Counted from the stretch's first letter, positions 24,432 through 37,600 are shown. The stretch: DNA of 64,000 nucleotides from Podocnemis expansa (GCA_007922195.1 ML681992.1:35151968-35215967); one strand, 5' to 3'. Notes: generated by a model from the letters alone, not told the origin. Made by a program: numbers and translations.

Positions 24432-26280
24432 TGGCAGTGTTTACAGAGGATGAGAGTAAGAGAATTATAATGGTATATAGAAAATAGTCAGTGGCCCTTT
24501 TAGTTTTTAAAAGTACCGCAGGACTCTTTGTTTGTTTTTGCTGAACTAGACTAACATAACTACTCCTTTAGAAAACAGTTTGTTACTTCACCTTGTTTCA
24601 TAATACAAAAACAAAGGGACAGCCATTGAAATTATAAGGCAATAAATAAAAGGAAATTGCATTGTTAGACAACATATAGTTGATCTATGGAACACCAACT
24701 GAAAGAAGAAAACATGATTGAGACCAGATGATCAGCAGTAGGTATAAAAGGATTAGACATTTATATGGATGAAAACATTCATAGTTACATTAGCTACAGT
24801 TGTTGTTATTTTTAAGGAATTTAAACCCTGATGCTTTATGCATAAGCCTATCAGTGACTGATGTGGTTAGGAAGATATATCCCTCTGGGCAGGTTTATCT
24901 CTTAATTGTCCATCACAAGATGTTTTGCACCATCTTCTGAAACATTTGATACTGAATATGGTCAAGTACGAGGTGCTGTACAAGATGAACCCTTATCTTG
25001 TTTGGCTATTTTTATATCATTCTTCATTTTATCAGCTACCTACCTCCCTGTCTAGGACCTTTTAGGTTCTTGTGGTGATGTTTGTCATCATACTATGTGA
25101 GTGCCTCCTGAGAAATACTAAGTCACAGTACTGGGGCATTTAATTTTCTTCTATAATTTCCCTAAGTAAGTGAAGGTTTTTAGTTTTTTCTCTTTCCCCC
25201 TCCATCCATCCTGTTTTCCTTCTCTTTCCTCTCTGCATTCTTACCCTACCTCTCTTGCTATTTCTTTCTTTTTGCTGTTTTCACTTGTCTGAGACAAAGC
25301 TGAGTCAGAGATATAGGCTTCACACTGCTGTTTTATAACATAGATTTGTGATCATTCTGATTTGCGGTGGTAATGAGTTTCAAAGCCTGATCTTGTTGTA
25401 ATTTCAGGACACACAGCATTCTCAACAGGCTTCATGCTTGAGGTTGACAGTTTCAGTGCTCCAGAGGGATAGAGGACCTTGAAGAGTGAGACAGAGACAT
25501 TGAAACTGATCTGGTATTACAGGGAGAGCCAGTGTAATGATTACAGCAGCATTAGCAGGAAATATTTTCTGCAGCTGCTGTTGCTGAGAAGGCATGCTGC
25601 TGCATTCTGGCCTATCTCATCTATTCTTTTTATATCTCATCTTTCCTTTATATAAGTTGAAACAATCAAGTCAATTTGTTTGATAAAATGAATAGAAAGC
25701 AATAGTTGCCAGAAACACAAACCAACCCATCCACCAAAAATAAAAATACAAAAATAAAAAAATCAACTGTATCCAGTAGCAAGTTGTTCACAAGGTCCTT
25801 TTTGGTTTTTTAACTGATTTGATAATCTGGTGCAGACTTCTGCATTTGAAGAGTGATATAATGATAGATCTCAAAGTGTCCCCTTTCTCCCTCAACATCA
25901 AGAAAGGAAAGTAGATGTGGGGGTGTGGTGTTTGTTTCTTTTCCTTCTTAGCTGCTGGGTGCTGGAGTGTCAAAAGCAGTGTCCAGAATGCCCTTGTAGT
26001 GACAGTGTCTGATATTCTGTAGAATTTTATTCATTCATATTATGCTTAGAATTACACCCATTTATTTATTTAGTGTATGGTAGAGATAGTTAATCATCCT
26101 TGCATTTCTTCGAGCTCATGCAGTATCCAGTTGTTCGTATGATCAGTAGTTTGAAGAAGGAGCACATTTTTTCAGTTCTTTGTGAGCTCCTGAGGCTCCC
26201 TATCCCATAGGATATTGATTTTTAAAATTTTTATTATTCATTTTAGCTCTTAGTATTGGAAAGCAGTTTCAGTTTAATAG
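21553..26280. other. Intronic sequence with one microsatellite
   Basis: Long AT-rich stretch. A (TG)(AG) microsatellite lies at 24369-24427. The region 23470-23720 (ctacacagaggagttagtgtacag and similar) may be a decayed MITE but its ends were not found. No coding region or RNA gene was recognised. Confidence 0.4.
24369..24427. repeat. (TG)n(AG)n compound microsatellite
   Basis: About 20 bases of TG run directly into about 39 bases of AG. Confidence 0.95.
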
Positions 26281-26289
26281 ATCTGGTTT

Positions 26290-26765
26290 CAAGTTATCAG
26301 CCTGCTCAGTCCTGTTGCTCAGCCATTCAGTCAACTGGCGGTTCCTCAAATTAAATTGCACGCTTGCTGGTAGGACTTTTTCATTTTCTGCTGTTAAATT
26401 ATGGAACAGTCTCCTTCTCTGGAGACTGTACAGATTTCTTGCCAGAGTTGTTTTACTTAAAGTACTATCTTTTAAAACTGTCTGCTTTGTTTTCCTGAGC
26501 TAGTTTGTATGTTAATGGCTATATGGCATTTTGTAACTTTTTGGAGAGGAAAACAAAGTATAGAAAATTGTACAAACTGGGTCTCTCAATTTCTTAATGG
26601 GCTATAATATGTAACTCCCCTGTAGTTCAGTAATTTAATTAATATATTTCTTTTCAGCTAAGTTCTTTTGGCGGGAGACTAATTAATATATTTATACAGC
26701 ACCCAGCACAATGGGACCCAGTCTGGTTGGTCTGCAGGTGCTAATGCAATATAAATATTAAAAAA
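26290..26765 (+). mobile_element. Ancient L2/CR1-like LINE 3' end
   Basis: The frame at 26315-26503 contains FSFSAVKLWNSL, the pattern found at the C-terminus of L2/CR1-type LINE ORF2 proteins (FSVAAPxLWNSLP). About 190 bp later comes acagcacccagcacaatggg followed by gtgctaatgcaatataaata, which matches a widespread amniote LINE 3' UTR. A diverged antisense copy of the same tail appears near 60190-60270. The copy is old and 5'-truncated. Confidence 0.6.
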
Positions 26766-28966
26766 TAACATAGAGGTTATCAGATTTAAAGCTAGCTATC
26801 GACATTTATTGAAAGTTGTCTCTGGAAGAAACAATAAAGGAGAAGACATGCTAAGTATGCCATGCACAGAAGTTTAAAAAACAGCACAACAGCCAAATCT
26901 GAGTATAAAGCATAAAAAGTTAATTATTGTATTTTCTGTTCAGAACTTGTAAGAGTTCATGGCTATTTTCGTAGCATCTCCTGAGAGGTTTAATTTATTT
27001 TTATTAGGACAGGTAATAAACTTTTCTTCTAGCATGTGCTACTTTTGAATTGACTTTGCTTTTGTAAATGGGCAAATAAACGTAACATGTTCATAGTAGG
27101 TTTTATACATACAAAAAGCTGAAATTCGAGTTTCCTTTGCTTTAGACTGGCAAACTGAGGAGGAAAAATGATTTTTACCTGAAGGGAATTTTGTGGTGTT
27201 ATAATCAGTGTTATGAACTAATGATGTTCTCGGTCAGCATGTGTGATTTTTTTTTTTCAGTTCTTCTGTGATAATATTTGTTACGCCTTAAACTACCTTT
27301 CTCTAACAAAGTTGTTCGGTGCATTTCAGTTACCAGAATACTACTGGATATTGTTACTTGATTAAAATTAGTAAAACAGCACTGGCTCCCCTTTCTTTAA
27401 TGGAGATATATATTGAGTAAAACAAACCAAAACATACATTAATTTGGAGGGATCAGCCTCTAAAGCGTTAATTTTGAAGAGACCTGGAGGTATTGATAAA
27501 TGTTGTTAAGCAAATTAGACACGAGTTTCCAATGTGATAATGCAGCAAAATAGGTTGAAGCTCCATGGACAGAAGCCATCATCTCACAGAACGAGAATCC
27601 CTTTCTATATAGCTCTTGTATTTGACCACATATAGAGTATTGTGTTTAATTTTGGCAACCTTTTTAACAGAAGGTGGATGGCAGAAAGAATCAGGAAGTT
27701 GATTTAATTATGAGGAAAGACTGAAAAACTAAATAAATGTAGTTTGGCCAAACCATAAATAGATGGAAAAGGGTAGAAGTCTATAAATGAAATGTGTGAG
27801 CACCAAGGATGGAAATAATTTATTTAGTATAGCTGATATAGATTAGGAGTAGTGGGGTTTTGGAAATTTCTCTGGCTTGCTCTGAAAGCAATCCAACTGA
27901 ATAAGCAAATGACTGTTTAAAGACACAATTTTGTTCTGCTTCCTCTCAGCTTGGCTATGGCCTTATGGCCGAACAATCACTTCTAATCATGTTTGCTGTT
28001 TCTTGCATTGTATTTTTTTTAGGCCCCTAGTCAAATATTATATTATATGGTTGTGTTAACAGTCCACAAGAGTGAGATAGTTGAAGTCGGATAATTGGCC
28101 CTCACAGGGACAGAAACTAGCTTGCTCGCCAGGAGGTGTGATTGCCCTGTGCAATAATAGAGAGGCTTAATTCGTATGAATGAGCAGGGAACTCTCTTTT
28201 AAATAGATCTTTTTTTTCAAAAAGAAGGAATTCATTCAGACACGAATCCCGCCCCCCCCCCCCAGTAATGTGATATTGCATCGAACTATAGGCATAGGAA
28301 AAACCAGGTGGATTGACACCAGAATATGGGTCTGCTGTTTTGGAGCCCACTGGTTCCCCTGTAGTTCAGGCTTTTTGATTTTTTTTATTTAAATGCTTTA
28401 GATATAGAGTAAGACCTGCCCCTTTAGGGGACAGAGTGGCATGATCATAATGACGCTTGTGTGAGAGAAATTGATTTTGGTGGGACTTGATTTTGTTGTA
28501 GTCGATTAGTTCTCTGACGGGGGGTTGAGGAGCAGCTGTTGGCTTCCCTTTTGATTTGATTGTATATTTAATTTTTTGGCAAAAGCATTCAGAACCAGTT
28601 TTGGGCACTTGAAAATATTACAACTTTGAAGTAACTCAGTCACAAAAACAGTGTGCACTGTAAAAAGGGGCAAGGCAGTATTGGAGTTCTGATGTCTTCA
28701 GATAAGTGTATATTGCAGCAAGGCAATAAGTAATCCACATTTTGGTTTTTTTAACACTATATTTTGAGGAGATTCTCACCACCTACTGTGTGAACTAAAA
28801 ATGTATTTAAAATACAGCCTCAGTTTACACTTGATATTTGAAGTGTATTGCTGTGCATGAGCATTTTGCTGAATAGTAATACTGTATGATCATCATCATT
28901 TTGTATATGAAATGTTATCGCAAAATACAATCTAGAGACCAAGGGAGTGGAAAGGATGCAGCCAGT
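26766..28966. other. Intronic sequence; weak CR1-like trace near 27600-27800
   Basis: Near 27630-27730 the text attgtgtttaattttggcaa and attatgaggaaagactgaaa resembles a plus-strand CR1 C-terminal region but is too diverged to bound. A 12-C run lies at 28252-28263. Nothing else was recognised. Confidence 0.4.
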
Positions 28967-29023
28967 NNNNNNNNNNGCAAAATACAATCTAGAGACCAAG
29001 GGAGTGGAAAGGATGCAGCCAGT
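28920..29023. other. 10-N gap flanked by identical 47-bp copies (probable misassembly)
   Basis: Bases 28920-28966 and 28977-29023 are identical (starting gcaaaatacaatctagagac, ending gatgcagccagt) and are separated only by ten Ns. The pattern is typical of a contig overlap that was not merged. The true sequence is probably a single copy. Confidence 0.85.
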
Positions 29024-30779
29024 CCGCAGAAAATTTGTCTTTATTTCAGCCCACCCATGTACAGATGAGTGGGATTTTAATTCACATTTGAGACCTGTCC
29101 TCATTCCTATCATCTCCCGTGTTGGAAACCCTATGTGACCCAGGGCAGCACTAACCTCCACAGTCCCAATAGGAAGGAAGAGGGGGAGAAAAAAATGGAG
29201 AACAGAGCAGGGTTTTGAGAGGGGACTGCTATGAAATCCCATACTAACTGCATAAACCCCAACACCAAGTGTCTGCGGAACCTCTCTGCCACATTCACAC
29301 GTTCTCTCTCTCCTTGTCCCCGTCCCCACCAAGTTTACATTTCTTTTTCTCCATCCCATCTGCTGCTAGGTCTTAATCCTCACTGATGTCCTATCATGCT
29401 CTTTACTACCTGTATGAGAGTGTTCAAAAATAACCAGCCAAGTCCTGTCAACATCCACATCTTTAATAATAAATTAACTGTTCAGTCTCTTAGAACAGTG
29501 CTCAACAAAAATGGCAGGTAGCTACGTACCCAGCTTCAAAGGAAGGCACCTAGCTGCTCTGCCACTGAAACTCTACCAAATCCGATCACCTAGTAGAGGT
29601 ACCTGCAATTTTATTTTTGGACACCAGAGGACATTCCTCTGCTGCATTTCCCCAGCAGAGCTAGGTGCCAGGTTATAAATTCTGTTCACCATGCCAACTT
29701 GGTGCTTAGGATTTGTCAAGGCCTGCCATACAGGCCATGCTTCCATCTTTGATTATCTCTTACTTCTTCTGAGGCCCTGATCTTGGAAAGACTTGTGTGT
29801 TGTGTTAAGCATGTACTGAAGTCTATGTAAGAATAGGGCCTTCATGATGAATTTTTTTATGCTATATAGTGCATATGTAATCTTCCTTCATCTTTGCTTT
29901 TCATACCTTTTGTGCATCCTTCTAATTTTTCTTATTTTTAATTCTCTTACATGTATTTCTTCCTTACTTTAGGATGATTTATCCTTATTTGGTCATCTTT
30001 ACAATGCCTGCCTGCCTGCCAGCAAATAAAGTTTGTTTCAAGTTGTTTCAGCTAGATGTCAAAGGTACACTTTTTTTGAGAAGAGGAACATTTTTAACAC
30101 TATTTTTCTGCTTTGTGTTCTTGATTCAGCCCTTCCATATGCTTCCATTCACTCATAACCATGATTTCTTCCTTTATTCTGAATTTCTTCTCTTCCCCCA
30201 ACTACTGAAATCATCATTCTTTCATCTCTCTCTCTCTCTCTCTTTAATAGTAGCTCTGAAGCCTCCTTAAATCCCAACTCCTTAAACTTCAGAACATGGA
30301 GAATTTTGCTGCCTGCTTTTACATACACAAACAAACAGCTTCTCTATCCTCTCCTAACTCTCCAGCAACCTCACTTCTGCATTTCAGGATCCAGAACAGA
30401 AATTCCTTCCTTTTCTCAAAATCCAACAGGGGCAGCTTCTACCAATCTGTCTCCATGGCTGTTTCATTTCAAGTCTCATCTCAAACCATACAATATTTTT
30501 TGTACTTTGTATAGATTAATTTTTGTCCCCTTCTTTCTGTAATTTAATTTGTTGTTAATTTAACTCAGAAATGGTATTATTTAAATGAGCAAAGAGGTTT
30601 TTTGGGTGTATTTTGTTGCAGAGCAGGAAAAGGAAAGAGCTGCATTGAATGTGGATGAGTTACAAAGGAAGATTAATGTTTTTACTCTACAACACCTAGC
30701 AAAGTCTTGCTTAGTTGCTGGTCTTGTGAGCTGTTGAGTTCTCTGGTGGTAGCCATGGTGCTCTCTTCTTGTAATAGAG
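29024..30779. other. Intronic sequence with a dispersed repeat near 29480-29700
   Basis: A segment containing gcaattttatttttggacac, cagagg and cagagctagg (29605-29690) is shared in diverged form with 56905-56970, so it belongs to a dispersed family of unknown class. A (CT)n run is at about 30226-30244. Chance frames only. Confidence 0.4.
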
Positions 30780-30989
30780 CAGGGGTCTCAAACTCAAATC
30801 ACTAAGAGGACCACATGAGGACTAGTACAGGGCTGCAAGAGGACTGGTATGTTAGCTTGAGGGCTGTACCACTGAAACCTTTTCATACAATGATATTGCA
30901 AATATTGGTAACAATAGTGTCATTGCAGGCTGCAGGAAATAGCTTTAGGGGCCGCATGCAGCCTGCAGGCCACATGTTAGAGACCCCTG
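30780..30989. mobile_element. hAT MITE, family A copy 2
   Basis: Starts caggggtctcaaactc and ends gttagagacccctg, flanked by a perfect 8-bp duplication TAATAGAG (30772-30779 and 30990-30997). The body is inverted relative to copy 1 and includes gaaatagctttaggggcc. Confidence 0.92.
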
Positions 30990-31019
30990 TAATAGAGGCT
31001 CAGTACTTTGTAGAATCAG

Positions 31020-31277
31020 GCCTGTAAAGGTTCTCAAGTTGCAGTTAGGGAGGTCGAGGCTGGATATTAGAAAAAAACTTTACTAGGAGAGTGGTGAAGC
31101 CTTGGAATGAGCTGCTGATGGAGGTGGTGAAATCTCCATCTTTGGAGGTGTTCAAGGCCCGGCTGGACAAAACTATGACTGGGATGGTTTAGTGGGAGTG
31201 GTCCTGCCTCTGGCAGGGGGTTGGACTAGATGACCTATGAGGTCCCTTCCAACCCTATGATTCTATGATTCTATAAA
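31020..31277 (+). mobile_element. CR1 LINE 3' end
   Basis: Plus-strand CR1 3' UTR: gaggctggatattagaaaaa, gagctgctgatggaggtggt, ttggactagatgacc and ggtcccttccaacc, ending in the short direct repeat attctatgattctat typical of CR1 termini. It is heavily 5'-truncated. Confidence 0.92.
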
Positions 31278-33222
31278 TTGGTCATTAACTTTAGGACATC
31301 CGAGTGCTGTAAGTAGCCCAGAAGATGGCTGTATGGCTAATTTAGATAGTCAGCAGAATGCCAAGTAAGAATATGCTTGATGATGGCTTGACTCCAAAAG
31401 GAATTAATCTCTTTTTAAAAGTCTTTGTATCTTTAGTTTGGTTTACTCTGCAGAATGGGAGGATAATGGGATTTTATGGCATGATAGAGCAGGGGATGTA
31501 GTCCTATGTTTCTTTTAATCTATAAGTTTTACATTCATGTGTCAATTTCATTGAAAAAAATATAATTAAGCCAGGGAGCCATCACGCTTTTAAGACTACA
31601 GAATTTTCAGGTTTTATTGGAGTTACAGGGGACAGGCTCTGATTATTAGGCAGGGGCAGCAGATGTAAGGCAGACACATCAATTATTTAATTCAGAATAG
31701 CCTCTGTTTGAGATTAATAAAGCTGCTCACAAAATTTGACAGTCTGTTTTAATACTCAATTTAGTTATCCTTATTAGAGCTAATTTAATCAATTAATTTA
31801 CATTGACTTTTTTTTCCCAGTTAGCAAGCAAGAAGATAATACTGTATCTGCCTTATGCCTTTTTATTTGTATCTGTCTGGAAAAAACAAAAACAAACAAA
31901 CCCTAAGTAAAATACATTCTCTGAGAATAATTCCAGCTCTCTGTCAACTGGCTTAAAACATGCAGGGCCTGAAAGTAGTTAGAGAAAATGATGGGGAAAA
32001 AGTAGCAACTATACATGCTGGCAATGGGTTCATTTAAACGTCTTTCCTAGCACTTGTAAAGTGGTTTGGCAGCATATGTAGGCTGGGTGAGGAAAGAGTC
32101 AGTCTATCATCCTCTAGTGGTCTTGCCTATATACGCAGCCAAACCATTTTATTCCTCTTTAGAGGGTTTCTGGGAAAAACTCTTTGACAGCCATTTTCAG
32201 CAAGCCAAGATGCTTCTGCAAGATGGACACATGTTACTGAATCCCATTTCATAATGGGAGGCCTGTTTCCTTTAAGGAGCAATGCAAACAACATGGCCAC
32301 ACTACCTCACCAGTGCTCCCTTAGCTTATTCTGAACAGTACCAGCCTGGAGACATCTTGTGTAATAAGGGACCTACTGTATTATGTAACAAAGATTCTGA
32401 TGTATAACAAAATTGAGAAGCCTCATCTGTAATCATATCATGGGTAATAGTTACTAGTTACTGAGCCATCAACAACATAAATTGAAGAGCAGGGTTGTCA
32501 GCAATCATCATCCCACACTTCTGATAACGGACAGCGACACTGCCAGTGGTGTTGAAATTACAGATCTCTCTGACTTCTATGACTTAAACTTTATCCGTGA
32601 TTGTATACCTGCTTCAAAATGACAAGGATGAGTGGGATTAGAGCTTTCTGTTTGCCCATCCCTACAATCTGATTACTTTGGGCTCAAGAATGATTTCTCT
32701 AGATGTAAATCTATTCTATGCAGAGACCAGCACTCAGCCAATTCACAGCACCATTGCCCATCCCTCTTTTGCTACCCTATGCTAACTATTGAACGGATCA
32801 GGCTTGCTACCCTTATAGCAACTCCTTGAGCAGGCTACAAAAGACATTGACTCCTTCTACTCATGACTCTAATTTCCCAGCCACTTTCTGCTTCAGTCCA
32901 GTGTTGGGTCAGAGACCAGTTTCTTCCATTCTCTCTCCATGCCTTAGAGTTGGTCTTGTCTCACTGGGAAGGAGTAGGACCCACTGAAGTACTGGAGAGA
33001 AGGGGAGCTCCTGCCAGACAAAGAAATGTCACTACTTTCTGTCTGCTCCAAATTCTTCAAGTGTTAGGGCAAACATCCTGTATTCTTAATTGAGCAGCAG
33101 GGGAGTGAGAGATGTAGGGAGAAGGAGTGCAGTCTATTGGGATTTGGAAGTTCAATATTGGGATTTTTCATTTAAAACATCACCTCAATGCAAATTTAGG
33201 CTGTCCACACATTTGTTTTGGG

Positions 33223-33224
<2 letters not shown>
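31278..33224. other. Intronic sequence, nothing recognised
   Basis: AT-rich DNA with short chance frames. No repeat boundaries were recognised. Confidence 0.4.

Positions 33225-33262
<38 letters not shown>
33225..33262. repeat. (GT)19 microsatellite
   Basis: Uninterrupted GT dinucleotide run preceded by a short G run. Confidence 0.95.
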
Positions 33263-33265
<3 letters not shown>

Positions 33266-33533
33266 GGGAAAACAGTTCACTAAAACCAAAAGGAAAAGTT
33301 TTGGGGAGGTTGGTAGGACCATCATGGGAGGGCTTTTCTATAAATAGTTCCACATTTGAATTCAGTTGTTTTGTTAATCTGATGTCAGGAGCTCCCATCT
33401 GAATTTGATTACCATTTGAATCTATAGTATCAAAATGGTTGTATCTCTTCAGGTGCATGTGGGAAAGCGTTTACAGCCTATACCTGTGTGGCTTCCAGCC
33501 ACTGCTCTTTATCTCTGTTTTATAAATATTAGA

Positions 33534-33715
33534 TTCTTCTTTGAGCAGTGTCCCCGACTGCTCCACTACAGGTGTGTGGCTCGCCCTGCACCTTGGTCTG
33601 GAGATTTTTCTGTATAGCAGTGTCCCCGGGGGGGAGGGGCACGCCCCAGAGTGAGGCAGAGTGCTTTTGCACCATTAGTGACTCCCCCCTCCAGTTCTAT
33701 CCTTACCGCTCCGAC
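33534..33715 (+). repeat. DIRS left terminal inverted repeat
   Basis: Matches the reverse complement of about 39120-39310. The best-conserved stretch covers gagatttttctgtatagcag followed by tgtccccggggg. The right repeat extends about 35 bp further outward, as usual for non-identical DIRS ends. Confidence 0.88.
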
Positions 33716-33825
33716 CATTGGACGGTTTTTACAGTAGTTTCTCAACTGTTTACCTGTTCTTCACAAGAAGCTTCGATACCCACAAACAGACAACAGAAAT
33801 AACATCAGAAACAATTTTTATTCAG

Positions 33826-35829
33826 ATGCCGATTCCTCCCGGCTTCAAAAGATGCACCTCCTGCCATGAGGCGATGCCTGCTTCAGGTAGCCATCAGCAG
33901 TGCATAAAGTGCCTGGGTGAAGCTCATGCCACTCATAAGTGCCAGCACTGCAGAAACCTCACCTCTCGCACGAGGAAAGAGAGGGGGAAGAAATTTAAAA
34001 CTTTTGCTTATGGAGGGCTCGCTCCAACTGGTGTCGGATCCCGGTCCCTCTACTCAGCCCTCAGAAAGAGCGCACAAGAGATGCTCTGAACAGTCCTCTC
34101 CTGCGCTTCCCAGGAAAGCCAGGAGCACACCTCACTCTGGCAATGCCCTTGATGGGATCAATCCCTTGGGCAAAACTACACCCAGGAAGGGTGATTGCCC
34201 AGAAAGCACTCCCTCTCAGCGCAGGCACAAAACTAAAGCCGTGAACTGCTCAGGGGAGCTGAAAGCAGGTCCGCTGGCACTGCCCGTACTGCCCTCAGAC
34301 ACTGCACCACCAATGGCCACCTCGGCACTGTTACCCAGCGCCCTGGTGCCTTCAGCACCATTGCCTCCCCCAGCGCCGACACAGGGTGTCCCCCAAACGG
34401 CACCCATGCTGATTCCCGCAGCCAACCTAGCACCTCAGGCACCGGTTGAACAGACAGTGCTGATGCTGCCGCTGCAGCACTCTGCATTAACCGAGGCTGC
34501 CCCAAGGAAACGTGACAAAGTCACATTACAGTGACAAAAGGGACCTGTCACCGATACATTCATCCCCCATCTCTCCACGGTTCAGCTCCGAGACATCCGC
34601 TGAATGGTCTTCACCATTGTCAATTTCTTCTAACCAGAGCCTGATATCTAGCCACTCTGACTCCCTCTGTTGACCAAACGCTGCCATTGCAGCAATCTCA
34701 GCTAAATACACAGCCTTATGCAGCTTACCCATTCCAATGCCCTCAATGGCCACGAAATCAAGCTGCCTTTACGTCGTGGTTCCCCTGGAGTCATTGGCCA
34801 CAATATGACGTGGTGCCACCTATGCCAGCTTCGTCGCACCCGCCAATACTTAGTCAGCAACCAGCTTTAATTGCACTTCAGCAATTCCAACCACAGATAC
34901 CCACAAATATAAACTAACCACTTCAGACCATCCTGGACCAGACTGACATCCCGGATAGCCCGGCTCCAAGGCTGATGACGCCAAACAATTTCAGGAGCTC
35001 TTTAAGATGGTGGCACAGAGCATGCACATTCCCACTCAAGATACAGCTGTCACTCAACATAAGCTGTACAGAATCTTGTAATCGTCTGTATCGATGAAAG
35101 TGGCACTGCCCATGGATGGAGGGGATCCTTGAACCGGCATCTGCCATATGGCAGACACCTGCGTCAGCCACCCCATCCAACAAAAAGACGGAGAAGAAAT
35201 ATTTCATCAACCCCAAGGGCAACGAGTTCCTTTTCACCCACCCTCAACCTAATTCCTTAGTCATCGAGGCAGCTAATAAGCACTCCAGGCAATCCCGGGC
35301 CAAATCCAATCTATCTGACAAGGATGAAAGGAAGCTTGATTCCCTTGGCAGAAAAGTCTACACCTCTACTACGTTACAGCTTAGAATTGCTAACTATACT
35401 GCGGTGCTGTCCAATTACAGTCAAGACATCCACACCAAAATGTTGGATTTTATAGACTTTATTCCTAATGAAAAGAAACAAGAATTTAACACTCTGGTAA
35501 ACAAGGGTCAACTCGTTGCTCGCACAGCCTTACAAGCTTCCCTCGATGCGGCAGATGTAGCGGCTCATACAGTTGGGATCGCTGTATTTATGAGACGATT
35601 GTGGTGGCTCTATGCTGCTGGCCTACCTAAACAAATGCAGAACACAATCAAGGACTTACCGTTTGACAAGGAAAAGCTTTTTTCCAAAATGACCGAGAAA
35701 GTCATGCGCACCCTGAAAGATTCCAGGGCTACACTTCGTACATTAGGTGTATATACCCCTGCTCCAAGGAAGCCATATAATAAACAACAACTCTATGGCT
35801 ACAAATACAATCAAAACGTTCAAAATTGA
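33826..35829 (+). pseudogene. DIRS gag-like ORF1, frameshifted
   Basis: It opens MPIPPGFKRCTSCHEAMP and shows a cysteine/histidine cluster (CTSCH, then CIKC, then CQHC) in the first 50 residues, suggesting a zinc-binding nucleic-acid site. The frame shifts near 33980-34080 into a proline/alanine-rich linker (to 34534), then decays, and reopens at 35116-35829. This last part contains a YFINPKGNEFLF start, a long helical region and the KDLPFDKEKLFS...TLKDSR block, which I recognise as the conserved end of vertebrate DIRS ORF1. By family knowledge the product binds RNA and packages the element. Interrupting stops near 34540-35110 make it non-functional. Confidence 0.75.
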
Positions 35830-36049
35830 CTGTATGAAAACATAAGACCTAGACCAAGACAACAGAACAGGAGGAGAAATAGTAACCAAACTTCCTCCAC
35901 CACCCAGCCGAATAACACAAAACAGCAATTTTGATATGTTGATTGAGGGACTGCTCAGTCACCCCTCTTCCACACTACCAGTGCCAATACCAACACCTCT
36001 GTTGTTTTGCCTATGCCCATTTATCCATCAGTGGTGCGCCATAACGAAT

Positions 36050-37130
36050 GACAAATGGGTTCTGGAAATTGTCGTCAAGGGATATTCCATCCCATTTATA
36101 TATAAACCTACTCCTCACTACGCTTCCCCATCCCTATTCAGGAACCCCAGTCATGTACAAATCTTGCAGCAAGAGATTGGTGCAATAGAGGAGGTCTCTC
36201 CCCAGTTCCATAAGAGAGGTTTCTATTTCCGTTGTTTCATCACCAAAAAACGCACAGGCGGATGGTGACCAATATTAGACCTCCATGCACTCAACAGGTT
36301 CTTTCACACTCAGGGGTTCAATATGGTCACTCTTGGCACAATAATTCCATCTCTAGAACAAGGGGACTGGTTGACGTCCCTCGATCTCAAGGATGCATAC
36401 TTTCACGTCCCAATCCACCCAGCTCACAGGAAGTTCCTGAGGTTCCAATTTCATCGGACCCATTATCAGTATACAGTACTTCCATTTGGACTTTGCACCG
36501 CCCCAAGGGTATCTTCGAAGCTCATGGCGGTAGTCATAGCATTTCTACAAAAACAAGAAGTTTACAATTTTTCCTTACCTCGACTACTTCCTCATAAAAG
36601 CCAAATCCTACCAGCAAGCATTAGTTGCAACACAGAAAACAGAGAATACATTTCGTTCCCTGGGACTAGCCATCAACTATGAAAAATCCTGCCTCCAGCC
36701 TTCACAGGAGATGCATTTTATTGGAGCCCATATCAACACAATCGCAGCCAGGGCATACTTACCACAGCAGAGATACCTTGCCATCAGGAACGTGGCAATT
36801 GAACTTCAAAATTCAACAACAGTATCTCCACACAAATGCCTACAGATGCTTAGACAAATGGTGGCCACAACTTACCTAGTCCACCATGCAAGGCTCCGCA
36901 TGAGACCTCTCCAACTCTGGTTTATCAGGCAATGTCGAGGCAGCAGTCATCTTCCAAAACTCCCTCTTGCCATACCGCCACTGATCAAACAATCGCTAAC
37001 CTAGTGGACAAGTGACATCAACTTAGGCCAAGGGGTCACATTCGACATACAAAGCCCCCAATTTCTCATCAAAACAGATGCCTCCCTTATCGGTTGGGGG
37101 GCACAACTTGTGCATCACGCTGCCCAGGGA
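36050..37130 (+). pseudogene. DIRS reverse transcriptase, broken
   Basis: The reverse transcriptase is split over frames at 35936-36268, 36323-36682 and 36711-37004. Recognisable blocks are GYSIPF...P (start), FYFRCFITKKRTGGW, then SLDLKDAYFHVPIHP with the first catalytic aspartate, and TVLPFGLCTAPRVSSK. The expected YLDD box is at 36576-36587 and reads Y-L-D-Y, so the second aspartate of the pair is lost. AHIN...AARAYLPQQRYL follows. A stop lies inside the KKRTGGW-PILDLHALN junction near 36268. Position and order match DIRS ORF2. Confidence 0.82.
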
Positions 37131-37600
37131 CGATGGTTGCTCCAAGAGAGATCATTACACATCAATCTCCTAGACCTGAAAGCGGTCTGCTATGCATGTC
37201 ATCATTTCCTCCCCAGCAGATATGGACACATAGTAAAAATCTGCACGGACAATCCTGCCTGCATGTATTATATCAATGATCAAGGAGGAACCCGTTCCCC
37301 ATCATTATGCATAGAGGCAGTAAAACTTTGGGACTGGTATATCATGAACAGTATCCATATTTCAGTTATATACTTACCAGGCAGACACAACATGATAGCC
37401 AACACACTGAGCAGGTGGTTCGTCGACCCACACGAATGGGAGCTACTGGAAGACATTCTCCAGAATATATTTCATCAGTGGGAAAGTCCCACCATAGACC
37501 TTTTTGCGTCTGCCATGAACAAGAAATGCAAACGTTTTTGTTCCAGAGGCAGAGTAAGTCACCAGTCTCTGGGAAACTCTTTCTTGATAGACTGAGGCGA
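37040..37600 (+). pseudogene. DIRS RNase H and following methyltransferase-like segment
   Basis: LIKTDASLIGWGAQL carries the first RNase H aspartate (near 37076). LQERSLHINLLDLKAV has the catalytic E, and ICTDNPACMYYIN has the second aspartate. LPGRHNMIANTLSR is the terminal block with the last histidine/aspartate region slightly altered (N instead of D). After that, TIDLFASAMNKKCKRFCSR, continuing past a frameshift to IPKVLWKI and APAWPCQPW, resembles the DNA N6-adenine methyltransferase-like segment reported in DIRS elements. That last label rests on family position rather than a confirmed catalytic motif. Confidence 0.75.

Noticed and set aside
28820..29359. 179-residue minus-strand ORF
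   Set aside because: It runs through the ten Ns and the falsely duplicated 47 bp, and has no domain.
34216..34753. Minus-strand ORFs opposite the DIRS gag region
   Set aside because: Shadows of the plus-strand DIRS reading frame.
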